A stretch of DNA of 64,000 bases from Lantana camara (taxonomy: Eukaryota > Streptophyta > Magnoliopsida > Lamiales > Verbenaceae), in NCBI GenBank assembly GCA_037501455.1, contig CM074858.1, positions 75,056,501-75,120,500 of the forward strand, written 5' to 3'. Position numbers and translations under genes: made by a program. The notes under the pieces were generated by a model that worked only from the letters and a program-made list of their open reading frames with translations, ran no database searches and was not told where the DNA came from. Of this stretch, positions 13,401 through 25,113 are shown piece after piece (position 1 is the first letter of the stretch; every line of letters begins with the position of its first letter).

Positions 13401-15978
13401 GCAAGTTGTTCCTAAGAAAACAGGTATAACGGTGATTGAGAATGCAGCTGGAGAAATGGTACCAACGAGAGTGCAAAATGGTTGGCGTGTGTGCATGGAT
13501 TATAGAAGGTTAAATGCAGCCACCAAGAAGGACCATTTTCCCTTGCCATTCATTGATCAAATGCTTGAAAGGCTTGCAGGAAAGACACATTATTGTTGTC
13601 TTGATGGATATTCTGGATTTTATCAAATTCCCGTTGCTCCGGAAGATCAAGAGAAGACTACATTCATATGTCCATTTGGAACATTTGCATTTCGACGTAT
13701 GCCATTTGGACTTTGCAACGCCCCTGCCACATTTCAGAGGTGTATGGTGAGCATATTTTCAGATTATGTTGAGGATATAATTGAAGTCTTCATGGATGAT
13801 TTTACTGTTTATGGGAATTCATTTGATGCATGCTTGAATAATTTGGCCAAAGTTTTGGAAAAATGTCTTGAAAGCAATCTTGTTTTGAATTATGAAAAAT
13901 GCCATTTTATGGTTGATCAAGGGCTGATTTTAGGACATATTGTTTCCATTAGAGGTATCGAGGTTGACAAGTCTAAAATTGATATTATAGAATCTTTGCC
14001 TTACCCCACAAGTGTGCGGGAGATTCGTTCTTTTCTTGGACATGCAGGATTCTATAGGAGGTTCATAAAGGATTTTTCAAAGATTGCACAACCTCTATGC
14101 AAGCTGCTGCAAAAGGATGTAGAATTCAAGTTTGATGAAGCTTGCAAAGAAGCATTTGACTTGCTGAAAATGAAGCTAACTTCTGCCCCAATAATTCAAG
14201 CACCTGACTGGAATCATCCCTTTGAACTGATGTGTGATGCAACCGACTATGCTATTGGAGTTGTTCTTGGACAAAAGATAAATAAATCACCTCATGTGAT
14301 TTATTATGCTTCAAAGATGTTGGATACAGCTCAAATCAATTATACCACAACTGAAAAGGAGCTTTTAGCTATTGTTTTTGCTTTAGATAAATTTCGTGCA
14401 TACTTGTTAGGTACTAAAGTGCTTGTTTATTCTGATCATGCAGCACTTAGGTACCTCTTGAAGAAAAAAGAAGCAAAACCAAGGTTGATACGTTGGATCC
14501 TATTGATGCAAGAGTTTGATATTGAAATCAGAGACAAGAAAGGATCAGAGAACTTAGTTGCCGACCATCTGAGCCGAATCCTAGCAGATGCAGACTCCAA
14601 TCCCATAAAAGATGAATTTCCAGATGAGCAACTGTTTTCGATAGCTGATGGTAAGCTAAGGTCATGCCTAACGCATGTCCCTTGGTATGCAGACATGGTA
14701 AACTTTCTGGTATCTAAAACTTTTCCTGATAAATTGTCTAGGTCTGAACGTGATAAGATAAAAAGTGATGCTAAATACTATGTATGGGATGATCCTTACC
14801 TTTGGAAGTTTTGTGCAGATCAAGTGATTAGGAGATGCATAAGCGAAGAGGAAATACACTCTGTTTTAAAATTCTGTCATTCTTATGAATGTGGAGGTCA
14901 CTTTGGACCAAAAAGAACTGCAAGAAAGGTTTTAGAATGCGGATTGTATTGGCCTACATTGTTTCGAGATACATTCATGTTCTGTAAATCTTGTGAAAAT
15001 TGTCAAAAAACTGGAAATTTGAGTTCTAGAAATCAAATGCCACTGTCCCCCATTTTAATTTGTGAAATATTTGATGTTTGGGGCATAGATTTTATGGGTC
15101 CATTTCCTAGTTCTTTTGGCAATAATTATATATTACTTGCAGTTGATTATGTATCTAAATGGGTTGAGGCAAAAGCCACAAGGACTAATGATGCTAAAAC
15201 TGTTGTAGGGTTCATGAAGTCTAACATCTTTAGCAGGTTTGGAACTCCAAAAGCGATCATCAGTGACCGTGGCACCCATTTTTGTAATAGAGTGGTTGCA
15301 GCTTTGCTTAAGAAATACAACGTTACACACAGGACATCGACTGCCTATCATCCACAAACAAGTGGACAAGCTGAAATCTCCAACCGTGAAGTGAAGTCCA
15401 TCTTGGAGAAAACTGTAAATCCAAATAGGAAGGACTGGAGTTTAAAGCTTGATGATGCTTTATGGGCTTATAGAACAGCCTATAAGACTCCCATTGGCAT
15501 GTCACCATATAGGCTAGTCTTTGGAAAGCCTTGTCACTTACCTGTAGAATTGGAGCACAAAGCATTATGGGCCATTAAGCAATGCAACACGAAGATGGAT
15601 GATGCTGGAATACATAGGAAGTTACAACTTCAAGAGTTGGATGAATTGAGGAATGAAGCATATGAAAGTGCAAAAATCTACAAAGAAAAAACCAAAAACT
15701 TTCATGATAAGATGATTTCCAGGAAGACTTTTCAAATTGGGCAAAAAGTTTTATTATTTCATTCACGTTTAAAGTTATTTCCTGGTAAATTAAGGTCTAG
15801 ATGGATAGGACCTTTTGTTGTAACTGATATATTTCCTCATGGTGCAGTGGCTATCAAAAGCTTAGAGACTGGAAAAGCTTTTAAAGTTAATGGACACCGT
15901 CTCAAGCCATTTTATGAGGGATTCCAAGCTCATACAGTGGAGGAAGTCAGCTTGGACAACCCCACTCTAATGCATTAA
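10426..15978 (+). CDS. gag-pol: Athila gag-pol polyprotein (gag, PR, RT, RNase H, integrase)
   Basis: The uninterrupted frame has 1850 codons. The true start may be the second Met at 10444 ([10 protein letters not shown]), which fits the family better. The gag retrotransposon domain covers about residues 105-250, and a CCHC knuckle (CX2CX4HX4C) begins near residue 327. Protease has the D-L-G-A-S site typical of Athila (near 667). RT has the FMDD box at residues 1122-1125. RNase H follows (about 1265-1400), then integrase with its His/Cys domain (about 1484-1532) and core residues in GIDFMGPF (about 1554), ISDRGTHF (about 1612) and [14 protein letters not shown] (about 1643). Structural proteins and enzymes would be released by the internal protease. 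No stop, shift or missing catalytic residue is seen, so this copy could be active or serve others in trans. Confidence 0.96.
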   Translation: MLLFSCMTRSEYSKKLVPYDPEIERTLRQIKKEARIRRQQAESSRFLEEDQFPCLVSLFTDTDTRSVSCGHPLSMAAEDQTLRQLAAPPVAQEPLCITLPTLTTDFELKSGLIHLLPTFRGKENEDPNQHLKEFHVVCSSMRPNGVTEEQIKLRAFPFSLADDAKEWLYYLPPGSITTWTAMASAFLEKFFPTSRVVSTRREIVSVRQKESETLHDYWERFKKLLARCPQHGHSEQALIQYFYEGLISMERRMMDAASGGAIVNKTPNEARQLISTMAANSQQFGNHQDIPRKVNEVSSTSIESQLNKLTTLVQNLAVANSTPSLVCGICTSPDHHTDLCPTLQVDGTENVSAIGGGFQQRKYDPYSNTYNPGWKDHPNFSYAPRPQLFQGQQNFQPRPPIQRPPQNFQQHQNFQPQQPSFQQPSSSNSGTSLEDMFKAFMTNNQQFQQETRANMQQFQSTVQNLENQLGQLATSVSKLENKGKLPFQTIDSRQNASAITLRSGKELELPVRRQKAGQGSGITEQNRANFNAETELGGKGVSHDHGLETEQEAEPTVQPKPLMIPPPFPQRFAQSKKAKEEKEILDTFRKVELNIPLLDAIKQIPRYAKFLKDLCTNKRKLLGNEKVSVGENVSAVLQRKLPPKCKDQGMFAIPCKIGNLGINHAMCDLGASINVMPLSIYSSLNIGPLKGTGVIIQLADRSIVHPEGVLEDVLVQVNNLVFPADFFVLDMEDDKISKSSELLLGRPCLSTARAKIDVHDGTLTMEFDGDLIKFNVYEAMKYPTENVSNVSSIDVIDNLAETTSKLDYYDELYLALGDSLYVDQLKELEAKYEIKEDIIDVVHALEAPKLVKHNVSCNKLTTSHTKLLPSIVQAPDLELKPLPSHLKYAYLGDEETLPVIISNKLSTLEEEKLIRVLKEFKAALGWTIADIKGLSPSTCMHKIILEEDCKPSREAQRRLNPPMMEVVKNEILKLLDADIIYPISDSRWVSPVQVVPKKTGITVIENAAGEMVPTRVQNGWRVCMDYRRLNAATKKDHFPLPFIDQMLERLAGKTHYCCLDGYSGFYQIPVAPEDQEKTTFICPFGTFAFRRMPFGLCNAPATFQRCMVSIFSDYVEDIIEVFMDDFTVYGNSFDACLNNLAKVLEKCLESNLVLNYEKCHFMVDQGLILGHIVSIRGIEVDKSKIDIIESLPYPTSVREIRSFLGHAGFYRRFIKDFSKIAQPLCKLLQKDVEFKFDEACKEAFDLLKMKLTSAPIIQAPDWNHPFELMCDATDYAIGVVLGQKINKSPHVIYYASKMLDTAQINYTTTEKELLAIVFALDKFRAYLLGTKVLVYSDHAALRYLLKKKEAKPRLIRWILLMQEFDIEIRDKKGSENLVADHLSRILADADSNPIKDEFPDEQLFSIADGKLRSCLTHVPWYADMVNFLVSKTFPDKLSRSERDKIKSDAKYYVWDDPYLWKFCADQVIRRCISEEEIHSVLKFCHSYECGGHFGPKRTARKVLECGLYWPTLFRDTFMFCKSCENCQKTGNLSSRNQMPLSPILICEIFDVWGIDFMGPFPSSFGNNYILLAVDYVSKWVEAKATRTNDAKTVVGFMKSNIFSRFGTPKAIISDRGTHFCNRVVAALLKKYNVTHRTSTAYHPQTSGQAEISNREVKSILEKTVNPNRKDWSLKLDDALWAYRTAYKTPIGMSPYRLVFGKPCHLPVELEHKALWAIKQCNTKMDDAGIHRKLQLQELDELRNEAYESAKIYKEKTKNFHDKMISRKTFQIGQKVLLFHSRLKLFPGKLRSRWIGPFVVTDIFPHGAVAIKSLETGKAFKVNGHRLKPFYEGFQAHTVEEVSLDNPTLMH

Positions 15979-17368
15979 AAATGCAAAGACTCCGTCTAGC
16001 CTAGGACATTAAACAAGGGCGCTTATTGGGAGGCAACCCAATCCCTTTTATTTATTGTTGCTTAGTTACAGTTTCTCTTTGTTTTTGTCAAGAGAATACT
16101 GTGATTTTTGACTAAGGACCTCTTTTTTTTTTGTTTGCAGATTTTGGCAGAAACAGGGCTCCAGGACCCAGACCGCAAAGGATGATCATCCCTTAGCCTC
16201 ACAGTTTCAATAAATGAATTCAGGGAAGTCCTCATACTCTTAACTTTTCTTTAATTTAACATTGAGGACAATGTGAGATAAGTGTGGGGGGGAGTAAGAA
16301 TTTGTGCATGTTGTTTTGCTGGTTTATGAATTTGGAATTTGTGTTTGAATGACTGTTTTTTTTTTGTGAATTTGTGTGTTAGTTGATCTCATTTTATTTC
16401 TGCCAAGTTTGTTAGTTGTTAGTTAGTTTTAGCTCTTTTTGCTCAGGTCCTTAGGTCTTTTTGTGCATTTTGTGCAGTCTCTGAGAGGTTAAAATCTGAT
16501 CATATGCAACATATTTGGATTTGAGAGCCTGTGAACATCAAAAAATTGGTTGAAGTAGCATGAATTTCCATGTTTGATTTTTGGAATTGAACAAACTTAA
16601 AAGTATTTTGGCTTTGCTAGAGAATGTTTTTGAATTTGGATTAAAGGATGAAAATTTCAAAAATTTGCATGCATTAAATTGAAACTTCATGTGTGAAAAT
16701 TTGTGGAATTTTTGGGCTGTCTAAAATAAAGTAATGAGGCTGAATGATTAATGTCAAGAATGTTATTGAGGGTTCTGAATAAGGCTGCAATGCCATTTGC
16801 TCCTAAATAAGGCTTTTAAAGCCATTTATCTCTGAATAAGGCTGTCTCAGCCATTCGCTTGATGCATTTTTGCTCGTTTCACTCCGCTGGTCACCTGTAA
16901 GGCTAAATACAAATCATAAACTGAAAAACGGGTGACTATGAGTGATGCATTTTTATGCAGTCTAGGGATAGTCATATATTACCAAAGCGGTATTATGACA
17001 CCCGAAATAGACAACACTTTGAAATTTGGTGTTAAGTGAAACCCTCACTTTAAGTTCATGAATCTTTTGAATTTAGACAGTCCGAATCGAACACACTTTG
17101 ATCACATGATTGTAACTGCTACTTGGTAAAATCTGCATGATGAAATGAACTCTAAATTCCTCAACATACTCTAGCAAGTTAAAGTACTTAGAATTTGCCC
17201 TTTTCCATTTTGAAAGGCTGTGGAGACTTGTTATCAAACTCATTTTAGTGTTCACCTTTTCTCAATGATAAATTGTGGGGCTGTAATGGTTAGAGGATGA
17301 TATCTCTCTCTTTTTGAAGTCTAGTTGCAACTGCTTGAGGGCAAGCATAGTTCCAGTGTGGGGGGATT
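15979..17368 (+). other. Athila 3' non-coding region with two purine tracts
   Basis: The region follows pol and shows no env-like frame. A conserved post-pol block containing CGCTTATTGGGAGGCAACCC lies at about 16020-16040. An internal AGTGTGGGGGGGAG tract at 16281-16294 follows the ATTGAGGACAATGTGAG block, and a second tract AGTGTGGGGGGATT at 17355-17368 abuts the 3' LTR and is the functional polypurine tract. Three loose repeats of an AATAAGGCT...GCCATTTG unit occur at about 16780-16860. Confidence 0.8.
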
Positions 17369-18858
17369 TGTTAGTATGTAATTAGTGCTTAATTTGTCTT
17401 AATTTTCCCCTACATTTGACTGGATATGTGCTTAATTAAACCTAATTATGGCTTTGTAGGTTTATTGGAGCTAAAATGGATCATCAATACAAATCTGGAC
17501 TAAAAGAATCGCCAAGTGCAGAAAATGAACTGAGCCATGATCTGAAGCCATGATCATCCCTTGAACTAAGTGGTGACGTAGCAGACACATCATCAAAGTC
17601 AAAAGTTGCGACTGATTTTCTATTTTTGGCGAACTTCAGCTACTTGCAGCTGCTTTATCAGTATTTGGCGTCTCAATAAGAATATTAGCAGGTCTTGGGA
17701 TACCAAGAGTATTTAGCCTTGATTTGTGTGCCAAAGATTGGATTTCCAAGCATATAACCAAGGCTTTTGGTTAAGAAAAAAAAGTCAGCTTCTCTTAGGA
17801 GGAAAAAGGAAGTAACGTAGCAGCAGTAGCAGCTGAAGAACAGAAGCAAAACAGGGGACTTCTCCCCTGTTATGATCAGCAAGCAATTTCTTCCCTTTAT
17901 TCTCTTTTTCACTTATGTTAATGCTTAGATTTGCATAGCTAGTTGAACTCTCTTGTTTAGATCAGCTGTGTTAGGTTATTTTCAGAACTGAAACAGTTGT
18001 TACTTGGTTATTTTGCAAGCATGTACAACAGCTAATCTCTCTTTTATCCTAGTAAAGTTGTTTCTTTGGTTCATGCTTTGGTTTTGTGAGATCTAATTGT
18101 GTTTATGCAGCTCTAAATTCTTGGTATATGCATGTATCTTGTGTGTATTGTTTGAACTCGTTTTTGGATGATTTTCTGATCAATTGTTATCTTGAAACTT
18201 GTTCTTATTGACTGCACAAATACTTGATCCGTAATTGTCTTGTAAATGTGCTTGAAGAGTCACACATCATTGATAGTTTATCACCATGTTTACTTGAGAA
18301 TGATGAGATGCATGCGTAATAACTTAAACATTCCAAGCTTCTTTGAGTTTGTTGGTTAGGATCGGTATCCTTTTCATGGTCAATGCTATCACAAGGTTAA
18401 ATCTTAAGAGCGTTTCTATAAGACTACTTTTGTGATAAGAGAATGGTTAGTGAGCTTCTCATGATCATTATAAACTTAAGAAAGGATGAGGTGTGTAGAG
18501 CTTGTTACCACTATAGCCGGTCTATCAATGGATTAGAGTTGAATATTGAATCTATGATCGAACCAATGGCATGAATTTTAAGAACAACTTGGCTAGGATA
18601 ATCCCACTTTAAATCAATTAATTTCAGTCACTTTGCATCAGCTTCCACTTGCTTGTTATCCTTGTTTTAGTGTTTAGTTTGTAGTTTGATTAATTACACA
18701 AACCCCCCCCTGTTGTGAACTCTTTCATGGTTTGTTCCCTTGGTCATTTTGGAATATAAAAGAATTGCTAGTCCTTTGGGTTCGACCCTTTGCTGCTATA
18801 CTCAATTTATTGCGTGTTGGAAAGTGAAGGTTTTATTTGGTGGATTCGGCAACCATCA
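17369..18858 (+). repeat. 3' LTR of Athila
   Basis: The 1490 bp LTR is nearly identical to 8903-10392. The inverted repeat with CTTC loop is at 17850-17871. It ends AACCATCA, followed directly by the target duplication CAAAC. Confidence 0.96.
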
Positions 18859-21364
18859 CAAACCTCCGGTAATAACCTGCCAATCCCAAGAAACTCCTAA
18901 TCTCAGAGGCATTCCTAGGTTTCTCCCACTTCAAAACCGACTCAATCTTGGAAGGATCGACTTCCAAACCGTTGCCTGAAATCACGTGACCCAAGAATGA
19001 CACCCTGTCAATCCAGAACTCAAACTTGCTGAACTTGGCAAACAACTGATGCTCCTTCAAAGTCCTCAATACCAACTGGAGGTGTCTTGCATGCTCCTCG
19101 GCAGACTTCGAGAAAACCAGGATATCATCAATAAAAATGACCACGAACTTATCCAGAAAAGGCCTGAAGATCCTGTGCATCATATCCATAAAAGCTGTTG
19201 GGGCATTGTTCAAACCAAACGGCATCACAACGAACTCATAATGCCCATACCGAGTGTTAAATCCTGTCTTAGAAATATCCCCTGCTCGGATACGCAGCTG
19301 GTAGTAACCTTGTCTCAAATCCAATTTCGAATAGACTTTCGATCCCTGAAGTATATCAAACAACTCCTCAATATGTGGAAGAGGATACTTATTCTTGATC
19401 GTCATCCGGTTCAACTCCCTATAGTCTATGCACATTCTCAAGGTCTCGTCCTTCTTCTTTACAAACAAAACCGGTGCACCACAAGGAGAAGAACTCGGTC
19501 TAATGTACCCAACCTCCAACAACGCATCAAGTTGAGTCTTTAACTCTTTCAACTCGGCCGGAGCCATACGATACGGAGTCTTGGAGTACGGCTCTACGTT
19601 AGGGTACAAGTCGATCACAAACTCAATTTCCCGTTCTGGAGGTAAAGAATCCAATTCCTCAGGAAAAACCTCGGGAAATTCCTTCACTACTTCCGTCTCT
19701 TCCAGCTTACTCTGATCCTTAGGTTTGTTAAGAATATAAGCAATGAAACCCGTGGCTCCCTCTCGAACCAACTTATGAGCTTCAGAAAAAGAAAGTAGCG
19801 GTACAGTCTTGGAACTCCAACCTACTACCAAATCTGATCCCAACTGAACCTTCTTCGCTCTACAATCAACTGTGGCAGAATGTCTGTAAAACCAATCCAT
19901 ACCCAGAATAGATCCATAGCAAGTCATCGGCAGCTCAATGAAGTCTGACAAGAAAACTCGACCCTCGATGCTCACCGGAACCTCTCTGAACACCCGATCA
20001 GATTCTAAACTACCACCAAAAGGAGTACTAACCACATAACATGCAGAAGAACGAGAAACAGGCAAAGGCAAAGAAACAGATATAGCACTCGAAAGAAAGG
20101 AGTGAGTAGCTCCCGGATCAAACAAGGTATGAAAGTTCGTGCCATGTATGCAAATGGTACCTTCAACTACCGCGGCTGGATCAATATCAGCATCCTGCTG
20201 CTCACCCTCCAAAGCATAAGCACGAGCCCTAATCAGTGGTCTCGGTGCTCCCGGTGGTGGTATCCTGCGATCCAGACAGCCATCTATCAAATGCTCATCG
20301 CTCCCACAAAGTAGGCATAGACCCAAACGCCTCCTGCAGTTATCATAGACGTGTGTCCTCTGTCCACAGAAGGTACAATAAGGTCTCTCGGGTGGTGGTG
20401 GCAAAGCTGGAGTAACTGGAGCAACTGGAGCTCTAATCACTGGTCCGGCTGGTCGGGGCTTCTTCCCTGTGCCCTGTGGAGCTGGTGGTGGAGAAGAATA
20501 AACCATCGGCCTCTTGCCTGAAGCAGAACCCGAGCCAGAACCCTTATACCCTGACCCGGCACCTCTGAAACCTGATCCAGAACCTTTGAATCCCGATCCT
20601 GACCCTGAGCCCGAACCTGAACCTGAACGGTAGGTAGACCGCCTCGCATTCACTGAATCCTCAACCAATAGAGCCTTCCTGGTAGCCTTCACCCAGGTAC
20701 TCGTGTTGACTGCCTCAATCGCTACCTGAATATCCGGTCTAAGGCCCTGAACAAACTGCATCGCCTTATGGAAATCATCACTCGCTATATTAGGAGCATA
20801 GCGGGACAACCTCTCAAACTCGGCGATGTACTCTGATACCGACCTGTTTCCTTGCTTCAACTCTGTAAATTCCTTTAATCTCCTAGTGCGAGAAGATGGA
20901 GGAATGAACTTGTTCTGAAATTCTCTGACAAACACTTCCCAGTTCACTTCCTCGCCTGCAGCATCTAACACAATCCGGGCACTCTCCCACCAAGAGTAGG
21001 CCTCACCCTGAATCAAAGAAATGGTACAACGGGCCTTCTCCCTGGACTCACACGGGATAAGCTCCCATATCCTCTCAATCTCTTTCAGCCACTGCTCGGC
21101 CTGAATGTCATTTCCTTTATAAAATTTGGGAGGATGCTGGTTCTGAAACTCCCTGAAAACAGCTGAAATCTGGCCTCCAGGCTGTGGTGGTGCCACTGGT
21201 GGTGGTGGTGGAACATAATCCCGAACTCTCTGATCAATAAGACCCACCACTGCGTTCATGAAATCCTGTGGCTGAGCCTGAGGAGGTGGTGATCTCTCCC
21301 GGCGATGATGTCGATGGTGCCGATGTCTAGGAGAACGATCACGATGATGTCTATCGCGAGCCAT
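18859..21364 (-). pseudogene. gag-pol: Tekay-like gag-pol, N-terminal half (gag, protease, RT)
   Basis: The frame starts at the Met at 21364 with an Arg/His/Asp-rich leader. Gag follows ([20 protein letters not shown], about residues 73-92), then a Gly/Ser repeat linker (about 20520-20635) and two CCHC zinc knuckles ([14 protein letters not shown] and [14 protein letters not shown]) separated by an RRRLGL spacer. The aspartic protease site reads FDPGATHSF, with Pro in place of the usual Ser/Thr after Asp. RT has [20 protein letters not shown] and the FIDDILVFS box. The frame breaks at 18859 where Athila inserted. The few residues encoded beyond it come from Athila LTR sequence. Confidence 0.92.
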
Positions 21365-21611
21365 CCTGAAATCAAGTCACTATTATGCATGTTCGATCAG
21401 TAATGCCAATGTGTGCAAATAATTCAAAATTGCACATAAGTTCAAAACTCAACAGGTCATCCCAGTTCAAGTAAGTCAAGTAGGTTCAAGTATCAAATAA
21501 CAATGCAAGACTCTCAAATTGACAATTAGTTCCTATGCCGTGCGACCTAGACTCACAAGACACGACACTAGAGACCCGGTTTTGCAACCGGGCTCTGATA
21601 CCACCTTAGGA
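21365..21611 (-). other. 5' leader of the Tekay-like element with tRNA-iMet primer site
   Basis: This 247 bp untranslated leader lies between the 5' LTR and gag. The primer site TGGTATCAGAGC (minus strand, 21592-21603) matches the 3' end complement of initiator tRNA-Met and sits 8 bp from the LTR. Confidence 0.88.
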
Positions 21612-24183
21612 TGTAGCACCCGGAACGCCAGGCACCACATCCCCCGCACTATAGCCCCAATCCACATATGAAACGGACAATCCATACGTGAATCAAAGCT
21701 ACAGCGAACGGGAGACAATAAAATGACTCAAGGCTAGGCGGGTACCCTCAATTTAAAACCAACCAACAATCAAGTCAGAGTATTTAAAAGCGGAAGCAAT
21801 AACATTCATTCAATACGTATAGGTACCATATTTATTTATTTACTTATAGGTACCAACATTCTCACTATCAATACAATATCATCTCCCAACAATATAGATA
21901 ACAAGGCGATATACAAAATAACCCAAATAGCTATACATACAAAATGTGGGAATGAAGTGTGCTAGACCCAAATTTAAAGACCACTAGACTCTAAATTCCC
22001 GCCTAGCACACTCTGCAAAACACTGAAAAGTTGAGGTGTCAGTCCAACACAGACTGAGCGAGGGGTATAAATAAATATAAGCGCACATACATGCAAGTTA
22101 TAACCTCGGGTAATAATTTTGGAAAAGCAATACAATCTAATAGGTTAAAAGAGATACTATCGCCCGAGATTACAACTAATCCAATTTCAATTCAATCAAT
22201 TCAATACAATCAATAGTGGCCCGGCGAGTGGGGCAATTCTCCAACCTTACACCGACTGTGTACAATCAATCAATCAATTATTAGGTGATTAGGTGATCAA
22301 GCAATTCATTAATGTGCACAATTAGCAGTTTCAATAACGCCTTCTTCCTCCGGGTGATGGTGGGATTGCAAGGCCCCACCATCCAATCAATCTGGGCAGA
22401 GGGTACATGAATCCCTAAGCCCGGAACTCCTTCCTCCCCTAATCTCCTAGAGGGTTCAGGGTTCATCCCAGTTTGGTGAGGATACCTCTCGAGTTACCCG
22501 TCAGCCCGTGCTTTCCCGGTTGGCTCGAGTCACTACCCTCGGGCCCACAGTGCAATACAATACTCGCCAAATCAATCAATCAACCAATCAATCAATTCCT
22601 TTAATAGTTCGATAAAACATTTGAAAACCAATCTTATTTGAAAACTAAAAGTATAAATATAGGTTTTGGCTTAAAACTTCACATAGGGTTGTACGGGTCC
22701 TATGTATCTAAAATTAAACCTCACCTGAATGACCCAAAATAAACCAAGGAAACAGCTCACGGGGCCTGCTCCTCGTCACCAGGAAGCTGGTCTGTGCAAG
22801 AAAGACAATTATCCGTGAAACACGACTCAAAATGTACCAAATATGACGAACGGCGGAAATACAACGAGACGACGAGAAAAATACAATGTACTATGAAAAT
22901 ATTGCGTTTCAACATGTAATCAGTCATATAATAGCAATTAGGGGTCAAAGAAGCCGTTGGAACGAGGTGCGAAAATTGCAATTTTATGCAGTGAATTTTG
23001 GGCACTTTCTGGACTATGGGAACGGCCGTTCCGGCATCCCTTTGAAAATGGGAATGGCCGTTCCCATGGCCTGAAGAAAACGCGCCAGCGTTTTAAAATA
23101 TGAAATGCGTTTTGGCTGGGAAGGGCCGTTCCGGCTCACAGGCCAAAGTGGGAACGGCCGTTCCCAGTCTCGCTGGCCTAATCTCTCAGCATTATGGGAA
23201 CGGCCGTTCCAGTTTTGAACTGGGGTTGGGAATGGCCGTTCCCAGAATACGTGAGCTTCAGAATGCAGAGCAGAAACAGAGCAGCCATGGAAACACAACA
23301 ATTACTCACCAAAAATGGCTTCAAGCCAAGATCAAATGTATAAATATGATACAATAAATATGCTAACATGCATATAAATCAATAACAACTCATAAAACAC
23401 ATGATTCCATGTTAGATCATCAATAATCACTCATTTGAAACCCATATACTCCATCATGCTTCAAGTTCATAAAACTCAAGATATATGCATCAAACTCAAG
23501 CTTAAAGTTCACAAATAATTTTCCAACAACCAATACACAATCTAACCAATGTATAACAAAGCCCTAGATATACCATTTTTACAAGAAAATCATTCAAACT
23601 CCATAATTACCTCAAATGGGAGAAATGGAATCTAAGATGAAGAAGTGATGATAATGATGCTTATATGATCCCAAATCCCACAATTATTAGCTTGAATGGT
23701 TGAAATCTTCCTCTCCCTCACAAGGGTTGCTCTCGGTTAAAGGAGGAAAAGAAAGAACAAGGTTTGAAATGTTTTGTATGAATGAGAAGCCAAAGGTACG
23801 TGAATGCTGCTAATGAAGAAGGAAGAAATGACCAATTTGCTATTAAATCCTTTCACTTGTTAAGTTATGCAATCAAGTCCAATCTCAACATTAAATGATC
23901 ACTTAGGTCCAATGCAATTAGATCCCAAATTCATGCAAATGAGCAATTAAGGACATAAAAGAAATAAATCACATTCGGGAAAATAATTCACATTGCAATC
24001 ACGTTCAATAAATCCGAAAAATATGATATGATATGAATTTTCAATAAAATGTTAAGAATATAATTTTATAAAATTATGTCATGCTATGAAAAATTAAAGA
24101 AATGAACAATTAATAATTAAATTACAACTCTCAAACGCACACGTGTCGTTCATACCTGAAATGCCGAAAGCTGGGGCGTTACA
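21612..24183 (-). repeat. 5' LTR of the minus-strand Tekay-like element
   Basis: The 2572 bp LTR pairs with 4229-6800. The palindrome cluster is at 23018-23244. The TATA-like stretch and hairpin (22040-22056) lie at the same relative position as in the partner. Confidence 0.95.
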
Positions 24184-24188
24184 GCAGC
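24184..24188. repeat. Target site duplication GCAGC, right copy
   Basis: Matches 4224-4228. Tat copy A resumes here. Confidence 0.95.
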
Positions 24189-25108
24189 TATAGCGTGGTC
24201 AACCCTTTCCCGTTCATCCTGCGGGATCGACTCACCCTTTTTCAGCTTCATGGTCCTCCTCACCCTTTCCTCGCGACTCATGGCTAAGATGTGCAGACCT
24301 GCAGAGACGGATCGATTAGTACCTTGAAAAAGAAGGGCGTTGAATATATGTATATATAGAGGCTAGAATTCAAACACGATCCACAACAAACGGATCAACT
24401 CGATCCGACCCCAAACGGGTCGATATCGATCCGATACCGGCGTCGGATCGAGTTCGATCCCAATGATGATCGTTCGGCGCATAACCCGATCGGGCGGGTC
24501 CGGCCTGAGGCGAAGGCTCACCGAAGTGGAAATTTCGCTACCTCGTCCCCGGGACCAAACCCGCCTCGACCAAGTGCCCCGTCCTCGTCAAGTACTAGGG
24601 ATCGAGTGGGCCCAGGCTGGTTAGGAGCTCGAAAGCCCGCTTCTTGTGAAGCCAAGCGCTTTTCCTTGTCGGGAGCTTTTTGGGTTCCGTGGTGGTCCAG
24701 GTCGAACGGAAGGGGAGAGGCATTGAGCAATCGATGAAGAAAAATCTTTCCTTCCAACCAAGCCCATGAGAGGTAACCGGGATATCCACAAGTTTCCGAC
24801 CTGACCTGGCTTGGAGATAATAGTAACCGACCCCAGACTTGGGGGAGTTGACAAGCAGGAAAAACTTTCCAAAATCCTCGAATCGGGGCTCGAACCCCAA
24901 ACACTTAATAATGATGATCGCACTATACATCAAAGCATAGGAGTTCGGTACAAGCTGAGCCGGACACAAATTCACCCGGTCGAGAAAAGTTGACACCAAC
25001 GGGTGGGTCGGAAATCGGAAACCGTACTTCATTGTCGCATGGTACAGGCCGAAAGCATGTTTGGATTGCGGAGCCCCTACCGTCTCCCCGTCTAAAGGTA
25101 ACCGCGCC

Positions 25109-25113
25109 ATAAC
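25109..25113. repeat. Target site duplication ATAAC, left copy (LARD array)
   Basis: ATAAC recurs at 40537-40541. It brackets the whole three-LTR array, not a single element. Confidence 0.95.

Larger units (their letters stand above)
8903..18858 (+). mobile_element. Athila-lineage Ty3/gypsy retrotransposon, intact
   Basis: A 9956 bp element with two 1490 bp LTRs, a tRNA-Asp primer site, one uninterrupted gag-pol of 1850 codons and a purine tract. It sits antiparallel inside the RT/RNase H junction of the Tekay-like element, with a 5 bp duplication. I see only three substitutions between the LTRs by eye (near 9968, 10063 and 10292), so insertion is recent. It lacks the env-like ORF found in some Athila members. 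Confidence 0.96.
4229..24183 (-). mobile_element. Tekay-like chromovirus (Ty3/gypsy), minus strand, split by Athila
   Basis: This is a complete element of about 10.0 kb once the nested Athila and one duplicated target copy (9961 bp) are removed. Two 2572 bp LTRs with TGTA/TACA ends flank a tRNA-iMet primer site, a single gag-pol frame and a purine tract. The order gag, PR, RT, RNase H, INT, chromodomain and the TGTAACGCCCC-type terminus fit the Tekay/Del clade. I count roughly 20-25 substitutions between the LTRs by eye (about 1%), so it is young. Confidence 0.93.
24184..25113 (-). pseudogene. Tat copy A antisense gene, PF04195-like domain and start of coiled-coil part
   Basis: Reading leftwards from the LARD insertion, the minus strand encodes a region (25110-24595) resembling the 'putative gypsy type transposon' family PF04195, with FGLYHATMKYGFRFPTHPLV, then LVPNSYALMY and later GYYYLQARSG. 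The frame ends at a TAG where copy B has a Glu codon (near 24597). A second minus-strand ATG at 24279-24281 opens the short basic stretch that leads towards the coiled-coil part (continued at 4228), with a TATATATA at 24351-24358 upstream of it. These may be two antisense genes, or exons of one. The product's function is unknown. Confidence 0.7.

Noticed and set aside
15979..17368. Possible env-like gene downstream of Athila pol
   Set aside because: No frame of useful length, signal peptide or membrane segment; only purine tracts and degenerate repeats.
24184..25113. Independent host gene between the Tekay and LARD elements
   Set aside because: It aligns with the Tat antisense region (50698-51143 in copy B) and is flanked by target duplications on both sides.
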